Shown here piece by piece: positions 1 to 9,336 of a stretch of 36,807 nt of DNA. Made by a program: the position numbers and the translations under genes. Within the stretch, counting starts at the first letter, position 1. Each line of letters opens with the position of its first letter. Below the pieces are notes generated by a model that was not told the origin of the DNA, did no database searches, and was given only the letters and a program-made list of their open reading frames with translations. Origin of the DNA: Trichomonas tenax (Eukaryota; Parabasalia; Trichomonadida; Trichomonadidae); contig JALKBU010000492.1 of NCBI GenBank assembly GCA_023091735.1, positions 1-36,807 on the forward strand. The letters run 5' to 3'.

Positions 1-1937
1 AAAGATATTTATGACACTTTTTATAAAGGTGACAATTTGCCCGCGCAAAAAGTGACAGTTTATTCATGAAAAGTGACTTTAAGGTTTCCCTGTCACTTTT
101 TGGTGTTCACTTTTGTCATAGACTCAAGAAAAAGAATAAATATGCAATGGGCATTGAAAGATAGGAAAATTCTTGAGTATTTCGACTTTCGTGGTGTGCC
201 CGGGTAAGTTGGGAAATAATCTAAAAATCAATGTTAAACAATAATTATTGAAGCCGAGATTATAGGGCTTTAAGGATCAAGAGATGTTATTTGAGAGAAC
301 GAAACTAAATGTATGATATGCTAAGCTAGTTTATGAGGCTGAATATTGATTTCGGGTATAAAATCCATCAATTTTTGGGCGCTTTCTCGAGAAAAACTAA
401 GCAAATTCGCTGCAGCTGAGTTTTTAGTTATGTTTGAACTGCTGTAAGCAGCTTTTACTTCATGATATTCACCTCAAATCAGCACATGAGTGAGGCCATC
501 ATTAAATAGTAAACGGCCTCGTTTGTCAAGTAAAATGGATATTTGGCAAGTAAATTTTGAAATATATTTTATTTGTCAAAGATCATTACAAAATAATCGT
601 ACAAATCGAATTAATGATGTAGAGATGTATTTAATTTAAAATAAAGTGCATCCCATTATTTATTTTCATTAAATTACACAAAAAATCATTGAAAAATCTA
701 ATTTTCAAAATTTTTAACAAAACATAAAGGTTTTAAATAAAAGTTTTGGTTATGGAAAGCTGTTCCACAAAATGATTGCAACCATAAAAATATTACCTAT
801 ATGTTTCAATATGTATGTAGAATAATATGGCAAAGAATGAAGGATATGTATAGATATTTTATGAAAAAATATGAGTTGATGGCAAAAATCAAAATTATCG
901 GATTTGTGATATAACTAATCTGCTATAATTTGGATTGGCAACAATAAAAAACAAAAATAAGGCGATATATTTATTTGAAAATCAATTTCTTTGGAAAAAT
1001 CCATTTTTAATTTAATGCATCAATATGATTACATATCCAAGTCCGATTTATGATGTTGAAAAGCTCCAAAGCGATACTTTTTGTTTTCTAAAATAGCTGG
1101 AAATAATATATAGAATATAATAAACTAATAATATTTTTCACGACTCATTCAAAAAATAAAGCATTCAAAATTTCTTTAATGAATTATACTCACCAACAAG
1201 TTTCATGCATTATTTTGGAAAATACGTTTTCAAGTTTCTCAAAACTTTTTGTAAAGTTCACGATTCTATTTTTGTGATCATTAATTATTTTCCATTTGAA
1301 TTCCTGTTTGCTCTACATCTGTGTCGATTTTTTCTGATAAAATTTAAGCAAAAGCAAAAAAATATAAAAACATAATGTTATTCTGTTCTATTTCCAACAC
1401 TTTCACGAATCCATCAAAATTAATGATCTGGACTGATTCGCCGATTCATGAGATACATCTACAACTACATTGCTTCATGATAATGCAGCTTAATATACAA
1501 TATGTATTCAATTTTTTTAAAAAAAAGTTAGTTCTTCGCAAATTGCTTTTGCAAGTATCATATGCATTGAATGCTATTATAATAGGCACTAGAAAATCTC
1601 TCATCAAAATTCCTAAATTTTGAATCTAACAATCTATTGAGGAAAATCATTTCTATACAACCAATTGAAGATGGGTATTAATCTGCCGTAATATTAAAAG
1701 GATCATAAATCACATTTTGGGGATAAATGACACTAAAATAGCTCAATTCCTTCACTGCATCTGGCAAATTTAAAGTAAATCATTTAAATTTGTTATGTTA
1801 TAGTTAAGGCAATTCTTTCATTCAGAACCACAACGTCCAGAATGCTTGCTTATTGATTTTTTATAGAATCTAAACTTGTTCTTATATAAGTTTATTGATA
1901 TATAATGCAAAACACACATCTCTATATAAACATATGA
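1..1937. other. AT-rich spacer without a convincing gene
   Basis: Almost 2 kb of AT-rich sequence with stops in all frames. The longest open stretch (1375-1623, 82 codons) has low-complexity composition and no recognisable domain, so I do not call it a gene. The first 120 bases contain several copies of an AAAAGTGAC-type word on both strands, including a perfect 13-bp inverted repeat (46-58 and 90-102) listed separately. Composition is typical of trichomonad intergenic DNA. Confidence 0.6.
46..102. repeat. 13-bp perfect inverted repeat with GTGAC words
   Basis: CAAAAAGTGACAG at 46-58 is repeated as its exact reverse complement at 90-102, with a 31-base spacer that holds one more AAAAGTGAC. 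Similar words recur at 27508-27518, 27666-27679 and 29329-29340. It could be a hairpin, a transposon end or a protein-binding site; the sequence does not decide. Confidence 0.5.
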
Positions 1938-3095
1938 TTAGAAAGCTTGGAAGTCAGGAACGCAGAGTCGATAGTACTCCTCGCATGGTCCACATCGCCA
2001 CTGCGCGTGGTGAATAAGCACTGTCTGGAGTGTGGTATTGTAGAAAACCATTTTGCCAAGTACGTCGCCGTAAATAAGCTCCGAGTTCGGTGCAAGGTAT
2101 CCCTGATGGTAGTGATTTACTCTCAGTTTCAGTTCGATCCATGTATAAGTCTGCATGTAGAACATGTGTGAGAAGACTCCCTGGTCAACGAGAATTGATG
2201 GATATGCTGGGTGGGTGACGAAATAGTAATTGCAGAAATCGAAAAACCTCACGCACTCGTATGGATCGCCATAGACGACTGATCCCGTCACAAGATCACT
2301 CGTGCAGTATTTACCGCAGTCGCCATGCAGGAACGCAGAGAACTGGTCCCTTGTTTCATAGTCGTGAGCAATGATGTTGTTCTCAAGAATCAGCTCTGCT
2401 TCCTGGTTATGATGCACCATCACGAATGGGTCTGTTTGGAACAAGAAGTCGGTCAAATCGAAGTTCATGTATCGATCGACTAGGTGCTGATACTGGCAGA
2501 GTACTCTTCCCAGCAGTGCAGTTCTTTCGATGTATAGTGATGATCTGTGCAGTCTTCCGTTAATTTTTCTGATTTGAATATGTGAATTTAACCCCATTAT
2601 TCCGCATTTAAGCATTTGTTCCTCAAAGCCAGACTCACTGAACGCCTGGTAGCCTTCATCATCGAATAGCAGCAAAATTTTGGCTCTGCATCCAAAATCA
2701 CGAAGATTTTGTAGTGTAACTTTCGTTCTGTTGTGGAATCGGTGGAATGCGACAAAGCATATGAGGTCATTCTTCGTGGAGTGCGTGAATGAGAACTTTG
2801 TATGCCCTATTTTTGGACAAAATATGCAATCATTCCAATCGTAGTTTATATTGGAAGTTAAGAAGTTTGCGATAGTCGTGTTGTATAGATCGTAGCCTAT
2901 GTGGTTCGTGACGTTCGTCAGACCGAAGAAAAGACGCTGATCTGACCTGAAAATCGTCTGTTTCCACGAGTTGACGTATGTCTCGATGATGAACGCTGTT
3001 ATGAAGCAGTTTATGATAGAGGGGTACGTGATGTCCCTGTTTCCGATGGAGATGGAGAAGAATCGGGGCTGCAACTGGCTCCGCCCGATTCTCAT
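1938..3095 (-). CDS. Putative glycosyltransferase with DxTD...FQxDPF motif
   Basis: A 385-residue protein. Residues 213-224 read DLTDFLFQTDPF, which resembles the DxRDvxFQxDPF metal- and sugar-nucleotide-binding block of eukaryotic nucleotide-diphospho-sugar transferases. Further on, about residue 303, LVDQGVF matches the DQ block those enzymes carry after the catalytic core. Several cysteines cluster near the C terminus (CGPC). There is no clear N-terminal signal anchor: the start MRIGRSQL is only weakly hydrophobic, so a Golgi location is not shown by the sequence. The ATG at 3095 is the first in frame. It lies 54 bp from the end of the CK2-like kinase gene on the same strand. The family assignment is by motif only and acceptor and donor sugars cannot be inferred. 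Confidence 0.6.
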   Translation of the reverse strand: MRIGRSQLQPRFFSISIGNRDITYPSIINCFITAFIIETYVNSWKQTIFRSDQRLFFGLTNVTNHIGYDLYNTTIANFLTSNINYDWNDCIFCPKIGHTKFSFTHSTKNDLICFVAFHRFHNRTKVTLQNLRDFGCRAKILLLFDDEGYQAFSESGFEEQMLKCGIMGLNSHIQIRKINGRLHRSSLYIERTALLGRVLCQYQHLVDRYMNFDLTDFLFQTDPFVMVHHNQEAELILENNIIAHDYETRDQFSAFLHGDCGKYCTSDLVTGSVVYGDPYECVRFFDFCNYYFVTHPAYPSILVDQGVFSHMFYMQTYTWIELKLRVNHYHQGYLAPNSELIYGDVLGKMVFYNTTLQTVLIHHAQWRCGPCEEYYRLCVPDFQAF

Positions 3096-3149
3096 TTCTT
3101 AAAAAATGTTTGCATGGCAAATTTCCTGATTTACAAACAAAAATAATAT

Positions 3150-4043
3150 TCAGTTGAAATATGGGTGATTGAGTGCGTCCTGCGCTGAGATCCTCTTGGC
3201 GGGGTCTATCTGGAGGAGGTCGCTCATCAGGTGGAGGAGCGGCGGAGTGATGATCTTCGTCATAGAGGGGTGGAACGCGTCTTCGAGTCTGTATATTGGC
3301 TCCTCGGACATCCTCTCGAGTGCGTCTGGAGGGATTTCGAGCCTGTACTTGCGCGCGAGTCGCCTGAATGGGGATGTGCCGAAGTACTGCGACATCAGGC
3401 TGAGCAAGTCCGTCGTTGAGTTCGCCTTCCACGGGATGACTCCCTTCGTCAGGACGTAGAAGATGAAGATTCCGACCGCCCACGTGTCGCAGCCGAAGCC
3501 GTAGTCCTTGGCTCCAAGCAGCATCTCGGGCGACCTGCACGTCCTGGAGCCCGCCTTTGGCGACATGTCTGCAGAGCCGCGGACGCCGCATCCCCAGTCG
3601 ATGAGCTTCACGTCGGCGAAGTGCGGCATGATCATGATGTTGCCGATCTTGATGTCCCTGTGGACAATGCCTTTGCTGTGCGCGGAGGCGACTGCAGTGA
3701 GGAGGCCCCTGAGAACACGCTTCAGGCGAGTCGGGCTGTTGTGCGTGAACAGGTTGACCTCTGGGATCGACTGGATGTACTCGAAAACGAGGATTGTATT
3801 TTTATCTTCGAAGCGTTTGATCAGCTGAATCGTGTTTGGAGAACCCCTTAGCGCCATGAGGAGCTCTATCTCCAGTTCTGTGACGCTCTCGCTGCCTCTC
3901 TCGATAATCTTGATGGCCACTGGCTGGCCGAAGTAAGTTCCGTCGTAGACGTGCGAGAAGTGCCCTGACCCGATGCAGGCTCCGAACACGAGGCCCTCTA
4001 TGTCAGGGAATGTCTTCAAAATCCTTCTCGCGCTCTTCTTCAT
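3150..4043 (-). CDS. CK2-alpha-like protein kinase
   Basis: A 297-residue single-domain kinase. Starting at the ATG at 4043, the glycine loop is GSGHFS (about 24-29), the ATP-binding lysine is in VAIK (K45), the catalytic loop is HRDIKIGN (HRD 128-130), and the metal-binding motif is DWG (149-151) instead of DFG. DWG is the hallmark of casein kinase 2 alpha, and the rest follows CK2 order, so all catalytic residues are present. It is divergent: the activation segment has SRTCRSPEML where CK2 has a SRYFKGPELL-type sequence, and it is shorter than canonical CK2 alpha (about 330-390). An in-frame TTG further upstream is not a credible start. The gene is head to head with the PG-repeat gene across 41 bp, implying a shared minimal promoter. 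Confidence 0.85.
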   Translation of the reverse strand: MKKSARRILKTFPDIEGLVFGACIGSGHFSHVYDGTYFGQPVAIKIIERGSESVTELEIELLMALRGSPNTIQLIKRFEDKNTILVFEYIQSIPEVNLFTHNSPTRLKRVLRGLLTAVASAHSKGIVHRDIKIGNIMIMPHFADVKLIDWGCGVRGSADMSPKAGSRTCRSPEMLLGAKDYGFGCDTWAVGIFIFYVLTKGVIPWKANSTTDLLSLMSQYFGTSPFRRLARKYRLEIPPDALERMSEEPIYRLEDAFHPSMTKIITPPLLHLMSDLLQIDPAKRISAQDALNHPYFN

Positions 4044-4077
4044 TTTTATAAACGTGCACAAAAATTTTACGTTAAAA

Positions 4078-4082
4078 TCATA
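4078..4082 (+). promoter_or_regulatory. Initiator-like motif TCATA before PG-repeat gene
   Basis: TCATA fits the trichomonad initiator TCA(+1)Y(T/A). It lies just before the ATG at 4085; transcription from the A would leave a 5-nt leader, within the very short leaders known for trichomonad mRNAs. The match is short, so position is the main support. Confidence 0.5.
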
Positions 4083-4084
4083 AA

Positions 4085-5494
4085 ATGTCCATCACAACAC
4101 GCTCAGACAGGTTTTTCGACTTCGCGTGTTCGGACACGCCGGCGCACGTCGGGCCGTGCAGCTACGACCTGCCTGGTTCGATCGTTCGCAAGAAAGAAAC
4201 GCCATATCCGTTCAACTCAACATCAGCGCGCGACAAAACCGAAATTAACGAAAATCCGGGACCTTCGGACTACTATCCGCAAGTTCCAAAACTCAATATC
4301 TCGACAGCCACCGGAATGAGATCTTCATCGCCGAGATCCGCGTTTCCGGTTTCAGATACACCGGCGCCGACGCAGTATTCGAATATAGAGCAATGGAAGA
4401 ACAGCAAATACCCAAGCAACAGACAGCCGATGTCCGCAAGGGGCGTCAGGAACTCTTTCACTGGCGATCAGCGGTACGCAACGAGTCCCGCGGACAGGGA
4501 TATTCGATTTCCATTCAACAAAGGCGCGAAAATCTCAAACTCTGGAAGATACTCTCCGGCGAAGGACAACAACCCAGGGCCGGGGTCATACAACGTCTCG
4601 CCTGGAGTGTTCGACCCTAGCTCCGGCTCAAAGTCGGCGCGCCATAAGTCCGCCGCGTTCCTGTCGAGCTCGGAGAGGGACGTCTTCAGGACCCCGGACT
4701 GGATATCGGGGGAGTGCGGGATGGGCCCTTCAAGCTGGAAGCTTCCAGGGAAGTCGAACGAGCCGTTCGGCTCTAAGGCGAAAAAGAGGAACTTCTGGGG
4801 CTCAAACAAGAATCCGGGGCCTGGAAGCTATGCGCCTGACGAGAACTACTATTCGCCGAATCTGCGGCGCAAAAAGGCGAAGAAGAGCAATGCTGCGTTT
4901 GGCTCTGGTGCAGAAAGGAATATATTTGGAACACCAAACGATGTGCCCGGCCCTGGCGCTTACAAGACCGAAAAGAAGAAGAAAATCAAGCCAAACAAGA
5001 GGCGCTCAGTCGCAAACAATGGGCAGAACGATAGATTCCCGAATCCAAAGAGAGAGTACGAAGCAGAGCCTGCGAGCTACAGCGTCGACTTCGGCGACAA
5101 CCTCAGGCGCCAGGCACAGCAGGCAAGGCAGAGCGCGGCCTTCATGTGCTCGATCGACCGCACTCCATACAAAGTCACGTCCGAAAGTCCTGGGGTCGGC
5201 AGCTATTCGCCGGAGCGCTACAACAGTGACAGGCACAAGCTCAAAGTCTGCATCGTTGGCAGCGACAGAGGGGGCGACGGCAATATATTCGGCCAGCCGG
5301 TGAACGATACGCCAGGGCCCGCATCGTACGAAGTCAGAGAGCCAAAGGGAACGTCGCGCGGAGTCGCAATCAGGCGCGGAAAGAGAATGAGCTTAGGAGG
5401 AGCAACAGACACTCCTGCACCGGGATACTACAACACAGACACATCAATGGTGAAGGCGTCATTTAACGTTACATATTCCATTGCAAAATTATAA
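4085..5494 (+). CDS. Sperm-tail PG-rich repeat (STPGR) protein
   Basis: A 469-residue basic, proline- and glycine-rich protein made of spaced copies of a P-G-P-x-x-Y type motif: NPGPSDYY, NPGPGSYN, NPGPGSYA, VPGPGAYK, SPGVGSYS, TPGPASYE and TPAPGYYN, plus weaker TPAPTQYS. Between them are recurrent S/A-A-F segments (SAAFLSSSERD, NAAFGSGAERN, SAAFMCSIDR) followed by an aromatic block. This is the STPGR architecture of the ODF3/STPG proteins, several of which are microtubule inner or microtubule-associated proteins of axonemes and basal bodies. In a trichomonad the likely place is flagella, axostyle or pelta. No membrane segment or signal is seen. It begins 41 bp from the divergent CK2-like kinase start. 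The exact cytoskeletal target is inference. Confidence 0.85.
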   Translation: MSITTRSDRFFDFACSDTPAHVGPCSYDLPGSIVRKKETPYPFNSTSARDKTEINENPGPSDYYPQVPKLNISTATGMRSSSPRSAFPVSDTPAPTQYSNIEQWKNSKYPSNRQPMSARGVRNSFTGDQRYATSPADRDIRFPFNKGAKISNSGRYSPAKDNNPGPGSYNVSPGVFDPSSGSKSARHKSAAFLSSSERDVFRTPDWISGECGMGPSSWKLPGKSNEPFGSKAKKRNFWGSNKNPGPGSYAPDENYYSPNLRRKKAKKSNAAFGSGAERNIFGTPNDVPGPGAYKTEKKKKIKPNKRRSVANNGQNDRFPNPKREYEAEPASYSVDFGDNLRRQAQQARQSAAFMCSIDRTPYKVTSESPGVGSYSPERYNSDRHKLKVCIVGSDRGGDGNIFGQPVNDTPGPASYEVREPKGTSRGVAIRRGKRMSLGGATDTPAPGYYNTDTSMVKASFNVTYSIAKL

Positions 5495-5559
5495 TTTTTT
5501 TGTTTGTTTGTAAAATATTGTTTGTATTTTTCATAATAAGATATAACAAACACTTTATA

Positions 5560-6618
5560 CTATATTTGGTATAGCACTGGCCTAAACTGCGTGGAAATGA
5601 GCGGGATGTTCTCATCCTGGTCGTCCCGCTTGTTCAACAAGCAAATGAAAATCACGGCCATTGTGATCGCAGCAACAGTCAGGAACAGAAGGACTAAAAC
5701 CGCAATCAAAATGATGTGATTCGATCCCCTCTTCTCAGGCCGTGATGTTGGATCTGTGCTGTCATCGTCATCATCATCGCCCCCGACGTCTGCTGTTCGC
5801 GGCGGCTCTGTTCTCGCGAGAGAAGGAGTCGGCGGCGATGGAGTTGACGATCGAGAAATTGACGGGAGAGGAATCAAGAAATAGCTCGGAATCTGGATGA
5901 GTTCGATTGTTCTGTCCTTGAAGAAGTACGGTTCGAAAGCCCTTTCGTAGCTCGTTGTGATTCCGCTGATTACCGTGTCGCTTGTCGCCAAATAAGTGAA
6001 CGTTCCATCCGATTTTTCTTCGATCTGTGTGAACGCGAAGGCTGCGTATGGATTCGTCACATTGTGGTAGGAGCTCATCATGAAGAAGCTCGTTCTGAAT
6101 GAATTCTTTGCGAAATATTCGAGAAGAAATCCACTTCCGACAGCGATTGTAGAAAATTTGAGAGGTATCGGCGGGCAGTGAATGAAGCATATTGTGTCCC
6201 CGTTTGTAGTCGCATTTCCTATATTTTGTGTAGAAATCACGAAAGACTGAGTTGTCTGTGTCGAAAAGAACGTTCTATCACACAAACCTTCGTTTTTGAT
6301 TATGTATACGTCAATTTCGGCGAACTGAAACGCCTTAAGCTTGAAAATCGAGTTATATGCACCGCTGTAAAAACCGAAGCGCTTATTCTCAACATTGATT
6401 GTTCCTGCGTTCAATTTTCCCGACGGTAGGACCAGGAAAGCCTCTATGTTGACTCCTGGCTTCATTTTGAAAAAAACGGAAGTATTTGGCTGCTTTATCT
6501 CGATCTCCTTCGGCCTGTCGGGCGCCACCGCGGCCTTAAACGTCTGGAAGACGATCGGATCCCTGTCGAAAGGGACGAAATCTAACGGCCCGATCACGGC
6601 CAGCAAGATCGTGAGCAT
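5560..6618 (-). CDS. Type I membrane protein with dileucine tail
   Basis: A 352-residue protein of unrecognised family. It starts with a short hydrophobic stretch (MLTILLAVIGPL) that could be a cleaved signal. A long lumenal or extracellular part follows, ending in a Ser/Pro-rich linker and an acidic run (GGDDDDDDST). One strong transmembrane helix lies at about residues 302-328, and a 24-residue cytosolic tail follows. The tail begins with basic residues (NKR), consistent with type I topology, and contains ENIPLI, a match to the acidic dileucine signal [DE]xxxL[LI] that AP adaptor complexes recognise for endosomal or lysosomal sorting. It is convergent with the PG-repeat gene (65 bp between stops). 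Function is unknown; sorting receptor or surface glycoprotein are both possible. Confidence 0.7.
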   Translation of the reverse strand: MLTILLAVIGPLDFVPFDRDPIVFQTFKAAVAPDRPKEIEIKQPNTSVFFKMKPGVNIEAFLVLPSGKLNAGTINVENKRFGFYSGAYNSIFKLKAFQFAEIDVYIIKNEGLCDRTFFSTQTTQSFVISTQNIGNATTNGDTICFIHCPPIPLKFSTIAVGSGFLLEYFAKNSFRTSFFMMSSYHNVTNPYAAFAFTQIEEKSDGTFTYLATSDTVISGITTSYERAFEPYFFKDRTIELIQIPSYFLIPLPSISRSSTPSPPTPSLARTEPPRTADVGGDDDDDDSTDPTSRPEKRGSNHIILIAVLVLLFLTVAAITMAVIFICLLNKRDDQDENIPLISTQFRPVLYQI

Positions 6619-7254
6619 TTTTTTGTCTTTTTCTTCGATTTCTCCGCAAACATGCGACTGGCGGTGCCTTTAGTTGAACAAAAATCGAACAATGGACTTT
6701 TCAGAAATTTTGATCGTTTAAATTCCATAATTTCAGTGAAATTTTGGGTCTACACACTATTTCTGCTCTGATTTTCATTTTATCACAAAATTGAATGGAA
6801 ATTTAAAGAGAGCGAAATTGTCGAAATTCATCGATTTGTGCTTTGGGGAGTTGTTTTGTTAATGCTTTTTATAGTTTTTATGTGATGCTGCATGGTTTTG
6901 AGTGATTTTTATCTTTGGTATTTGATATAAAATTTGTCTTGCATATGAAATAATGCAACATTTTATACATCATCAAGAATGGAATATTACGTTATGTTGA
7001 TTTGATTTGAAATGCATATTATTTGATTATTTCGATTAAAATAAGAAATTATAAGGGCAAAATTAAGGGGATCATTTGGACTCTTTATAAACTGAATGTT
7101 GCCAAATTAATGATTGAGATTTTCAATGATTGAAAATATTTTGTTAATGGAAAATGCAAAATTTCAGCTAAGTTGTATTGGAAAAAGTGATTTTCTATGT
7201 GAGCTTAATATGTGGGCAAAAGAACTCAAATAAAGCGAATTTTTAAACGTGCAG
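6619..7254. other. AT-rich divergent intergenic region
   Basis: 636 bp between the starts of the type I membrane protein gene and the coiled-coil gene. AT-rich, no ORF worth calling, no clear initiator motif next to either start codon. It presumably holds both promoters. Confidence 0.5.
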
Positions 7255-9228
7255 ATGAGTTCCGGGTACGAATATTCAGGATACAAACTTTCGACGGAAC
7301 TCAATTCGAACAATTTCAGGCGGCAAAGTGCTTCTCTCCAGGACAGCAACACGTCGTCGGAGAGGGACCACTTGATGGAGCAATACGAACTCAAAATGGG
7401 AGAACTGCTCAACTGCCAGAAGGAAATATGCGATCTGAAGAATCAGCTGGTAACTGTTGTGCAGAAATCAAAACAAAATGACGCGAATTACCAAGCAATG
7501 ATCCACCAATACGAATTACAAATCACGGAGCTCCAGGAGAAGTTCAACACGTTACAGAGCTCTATACACCAGTCAGCGATACAGACTGAATCTGCAGAAG
7601 TGTCGAAATGGATTGAAAAATGCAAAGAATTGGAAAAAACGATCCAAGAGAAGGATAAAATCATTCAAGGACAGGTGGAGGAGCTCGACGACTACAACCA
7701 GAGCGCCTCAAGCATGAACAGCGAGAGAATGGAGTACATGGAGAAGTTCGAGAAACAACAGAAGGAAATATCTGAGTTAAAGGTGCAGTTGAAGGAAATA
7801 CCGAAGCTGCATGAGCACATAGAAGATTTGGAGAACACAAACAAAGAGCTTGCCAAAGGAAACACAGAGATGCAAGAGCAAATCCACAATTTTCAGTCAC
7901 AGCTCGAAAATCACAGCACAGAGTCAACGACGATAAAGGAGACGATGGAGGAGCAAGCGGAGAGGGTGAGGAAGCTTCTGAACAAACTCGAGGCAGCGAA
8001 AAATGAACTGAAAACGGTCGTGAAAGAAAACATCATTCTCAAGAACGAAAACAACGCTCTGAGGTCGCAGACAACGAAGCAGACAGAAAAGATAAAGGTT
8101 CTGACCGAAGACAACAGGAAACTGAGCGAAATAGGCGCAAAACTGCAGAAGAAGTACGTCGACGTTGAGTCAATCGTGAAGCAGATATTCGAAGCGTCGC
8201 CGAGCGTTTCGACGGTCAGCGAGCTCTGCGAGTTCTTGAGCTCGTTCCCCTGGCAGCAGAAAGAGGCCAGGAGGGAGATGAGAGAGCTCAGGCGCGCGAA
8301 CAGGAGACTCTCTGAGAGGGCAGAAGAAGCGGACAAATTGGAGGCGGAAAACGAGCAAATGAGGACCGTCATCGCCAAGCTGGAGAAAATCAAGCTCATC
8401 TCCAACACGTTCTCCAGAGTCAACAGAGAGACGTCCCTGAGAATCAACTCTCTCGTGAACAAAGAGAACCAGTCATTCAGGAGCATCATCGTGATGTCGA
8501 TAATGCTGAAGAGGTGGCAGAAGTCGTACAACAGGAGCGAGTACAGGGACGACACGCTCAACTGGTGGTGGCTCTCTCCAGTCGGCGGCAACGAGGCCTT
8601 GGATAGAATATCGCAGGAGTTCGAGATTTTCAGGGAGAAAGACGAGATCATTGACAGCCTCCAAAAAGAGAACGAAGGTCTCAAACAAAAAATCGAAAGC
8701 CACAACGACAGCGTCCAGAAGGATGAAAACAAGGAGGCGCTCGCAAGGAAGTTCCTTGTCAGCGAGATAGAGCGCCTCAACGCTGAGGTCAGCCAGATGG
8801 TGGCGCGGGAGAAGTACGAGGAGAAGGCCCTCCAAGCGAGAGAGCTGAAGAAAGAGCTGAAAGCAGTCTCGCAAAATATTGGAGAGCTCAAAAGGGAAAA
8901 CCTCACGAAAGATGAATCGATCGGGCAGCTCAAAATCGACATAATGAAGCGCGACGAGGAAACGCAGAGTTTAAGAGAGCAGCTAGAGTTAGCGAACGAC
9001 AAGATCACAGAACTCAGCGACCAGCTCAAGCTCTCATCGAAGTTCAACTCAGCGAAAAGAAAGGAGTTCCTCAGCCTCGAAAGAAGCGTCATCCACGCGG
9101 AGGAGGATAAGCTGAAGACGAACATTGAGTTCCGCGCGATTGTCGCGGAGAACAACACTCTTTTACACAAAAAGAAATTTCAGGGTCCAACGAAGGACAA
9201 TTCGGTCATTATCAGAACTTTGTTATAA
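7255..9228 (+). CDS. Long coiled-coil protein
   Basis: A 657-residue protein that is almost entirely heptad-like, rich in E, K, Q and L from about residue 40 to 635. A short non-coiled region at about 415-450 (KRWQKSYNRSEYR ... NWWWLSPVGG) breaks the coil and carries conserved-looking tryptophans. The N terminus is Ser/Tyr-rich (MSSGYEYSGYKLS). There is no motor, kinase or membrane segment. Such proteins in trichomonads are usually structural, for example costa, centrosome or flagellar root components, but nothing assigns this one. I chose the ATG at 7255; an upstream in-frame GTG (7249) is not a plausible eukaryotic start. The stop is within TAAA, a sequence that serves as poly(A) signal overlapping stop codons in Trichomonas. 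Confidence 0.8.
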   Translation: MSSGYEYSGYKLSTELNSNNFRRQSASLQDSNTSSERDHLMEQYELKMGELLNCQKEICDLKNQLVTVVQKSKQNDANYQAMIHQYELQITELQEKFNTLQSSIHQSAIQTESAEVSKWIEKCKELEKTIQEKDKIIQGQVEELDDYNQSASSMNSERMEYMEKFEKQQKEISELKVQLKEIPKLHEHIEDLENTNKELAKGNTEMQEQIHNFQSQLENHSTESTTIKETMEEQAERVRKLLNKLEAAKNELKTVVKENIILKNENNALRSQTTKQTEKIKVLTEDNRKLSEIGAKLQKKYVDVESIVKQIFEASPSVSTVSELCEFLSSFPWQQKEARREMRELRRANRRLSERAEEADKLEAENEQMRTVIAKLEKIKLISNTFSRVNRETSLRINSLVNKENQSFRSIIVMSIMLKRWQKSYNRSEYRDDTLNWWWLSPVGGNEALDRISQEFEIFREKDEIIDSLQKENEGLKQKIESHNDSVQKDENKEALARKFLVSEIERLNAEVSQMVAREKYEEKALQARELKKELKAVSQNIGELKRENLTKDESIGQLKIDIMKRDEETQSLREQLELANDKITELSDQLKLSSKFNSAKRKEFLSLERSVIHAEEDKLKTNIEFRAIVAENNTLLHKKKFQGPTKDNSVIIRTLL

Positions 9229-9336
9229 ATTGTTTGAATAATATTTTTTTTTGATTCAGATTTATTAAGAAATCAACCGATGATTTAAAAAAAGCTTTTT
9301 TTGTCATGTTTGTGTGATACAATAAAAATATAAAAA

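Noticed and set aside
1375..1623. 82-codon frame in the first spacer
   Set aside because: No domain, hydrophobic low-complexity content, AT-rich background makes such frames common.
2830..3591. 253-codon minus-strand frame overlapping the CK2-like kinase and the glycosyltransferase
   Set aside because: Arg/His/Pro-rich shadow frame; both real genes here have clear domain motifs in other frames.
7911..9170. 419-codon open frame on the minus strand within the coiled-coil gene
   Set aside because: Ser/Phe/Leu-rich translation is the antisense image of Glu/Lys-rich codons; the sense frame is a clear coiled-coil protein.
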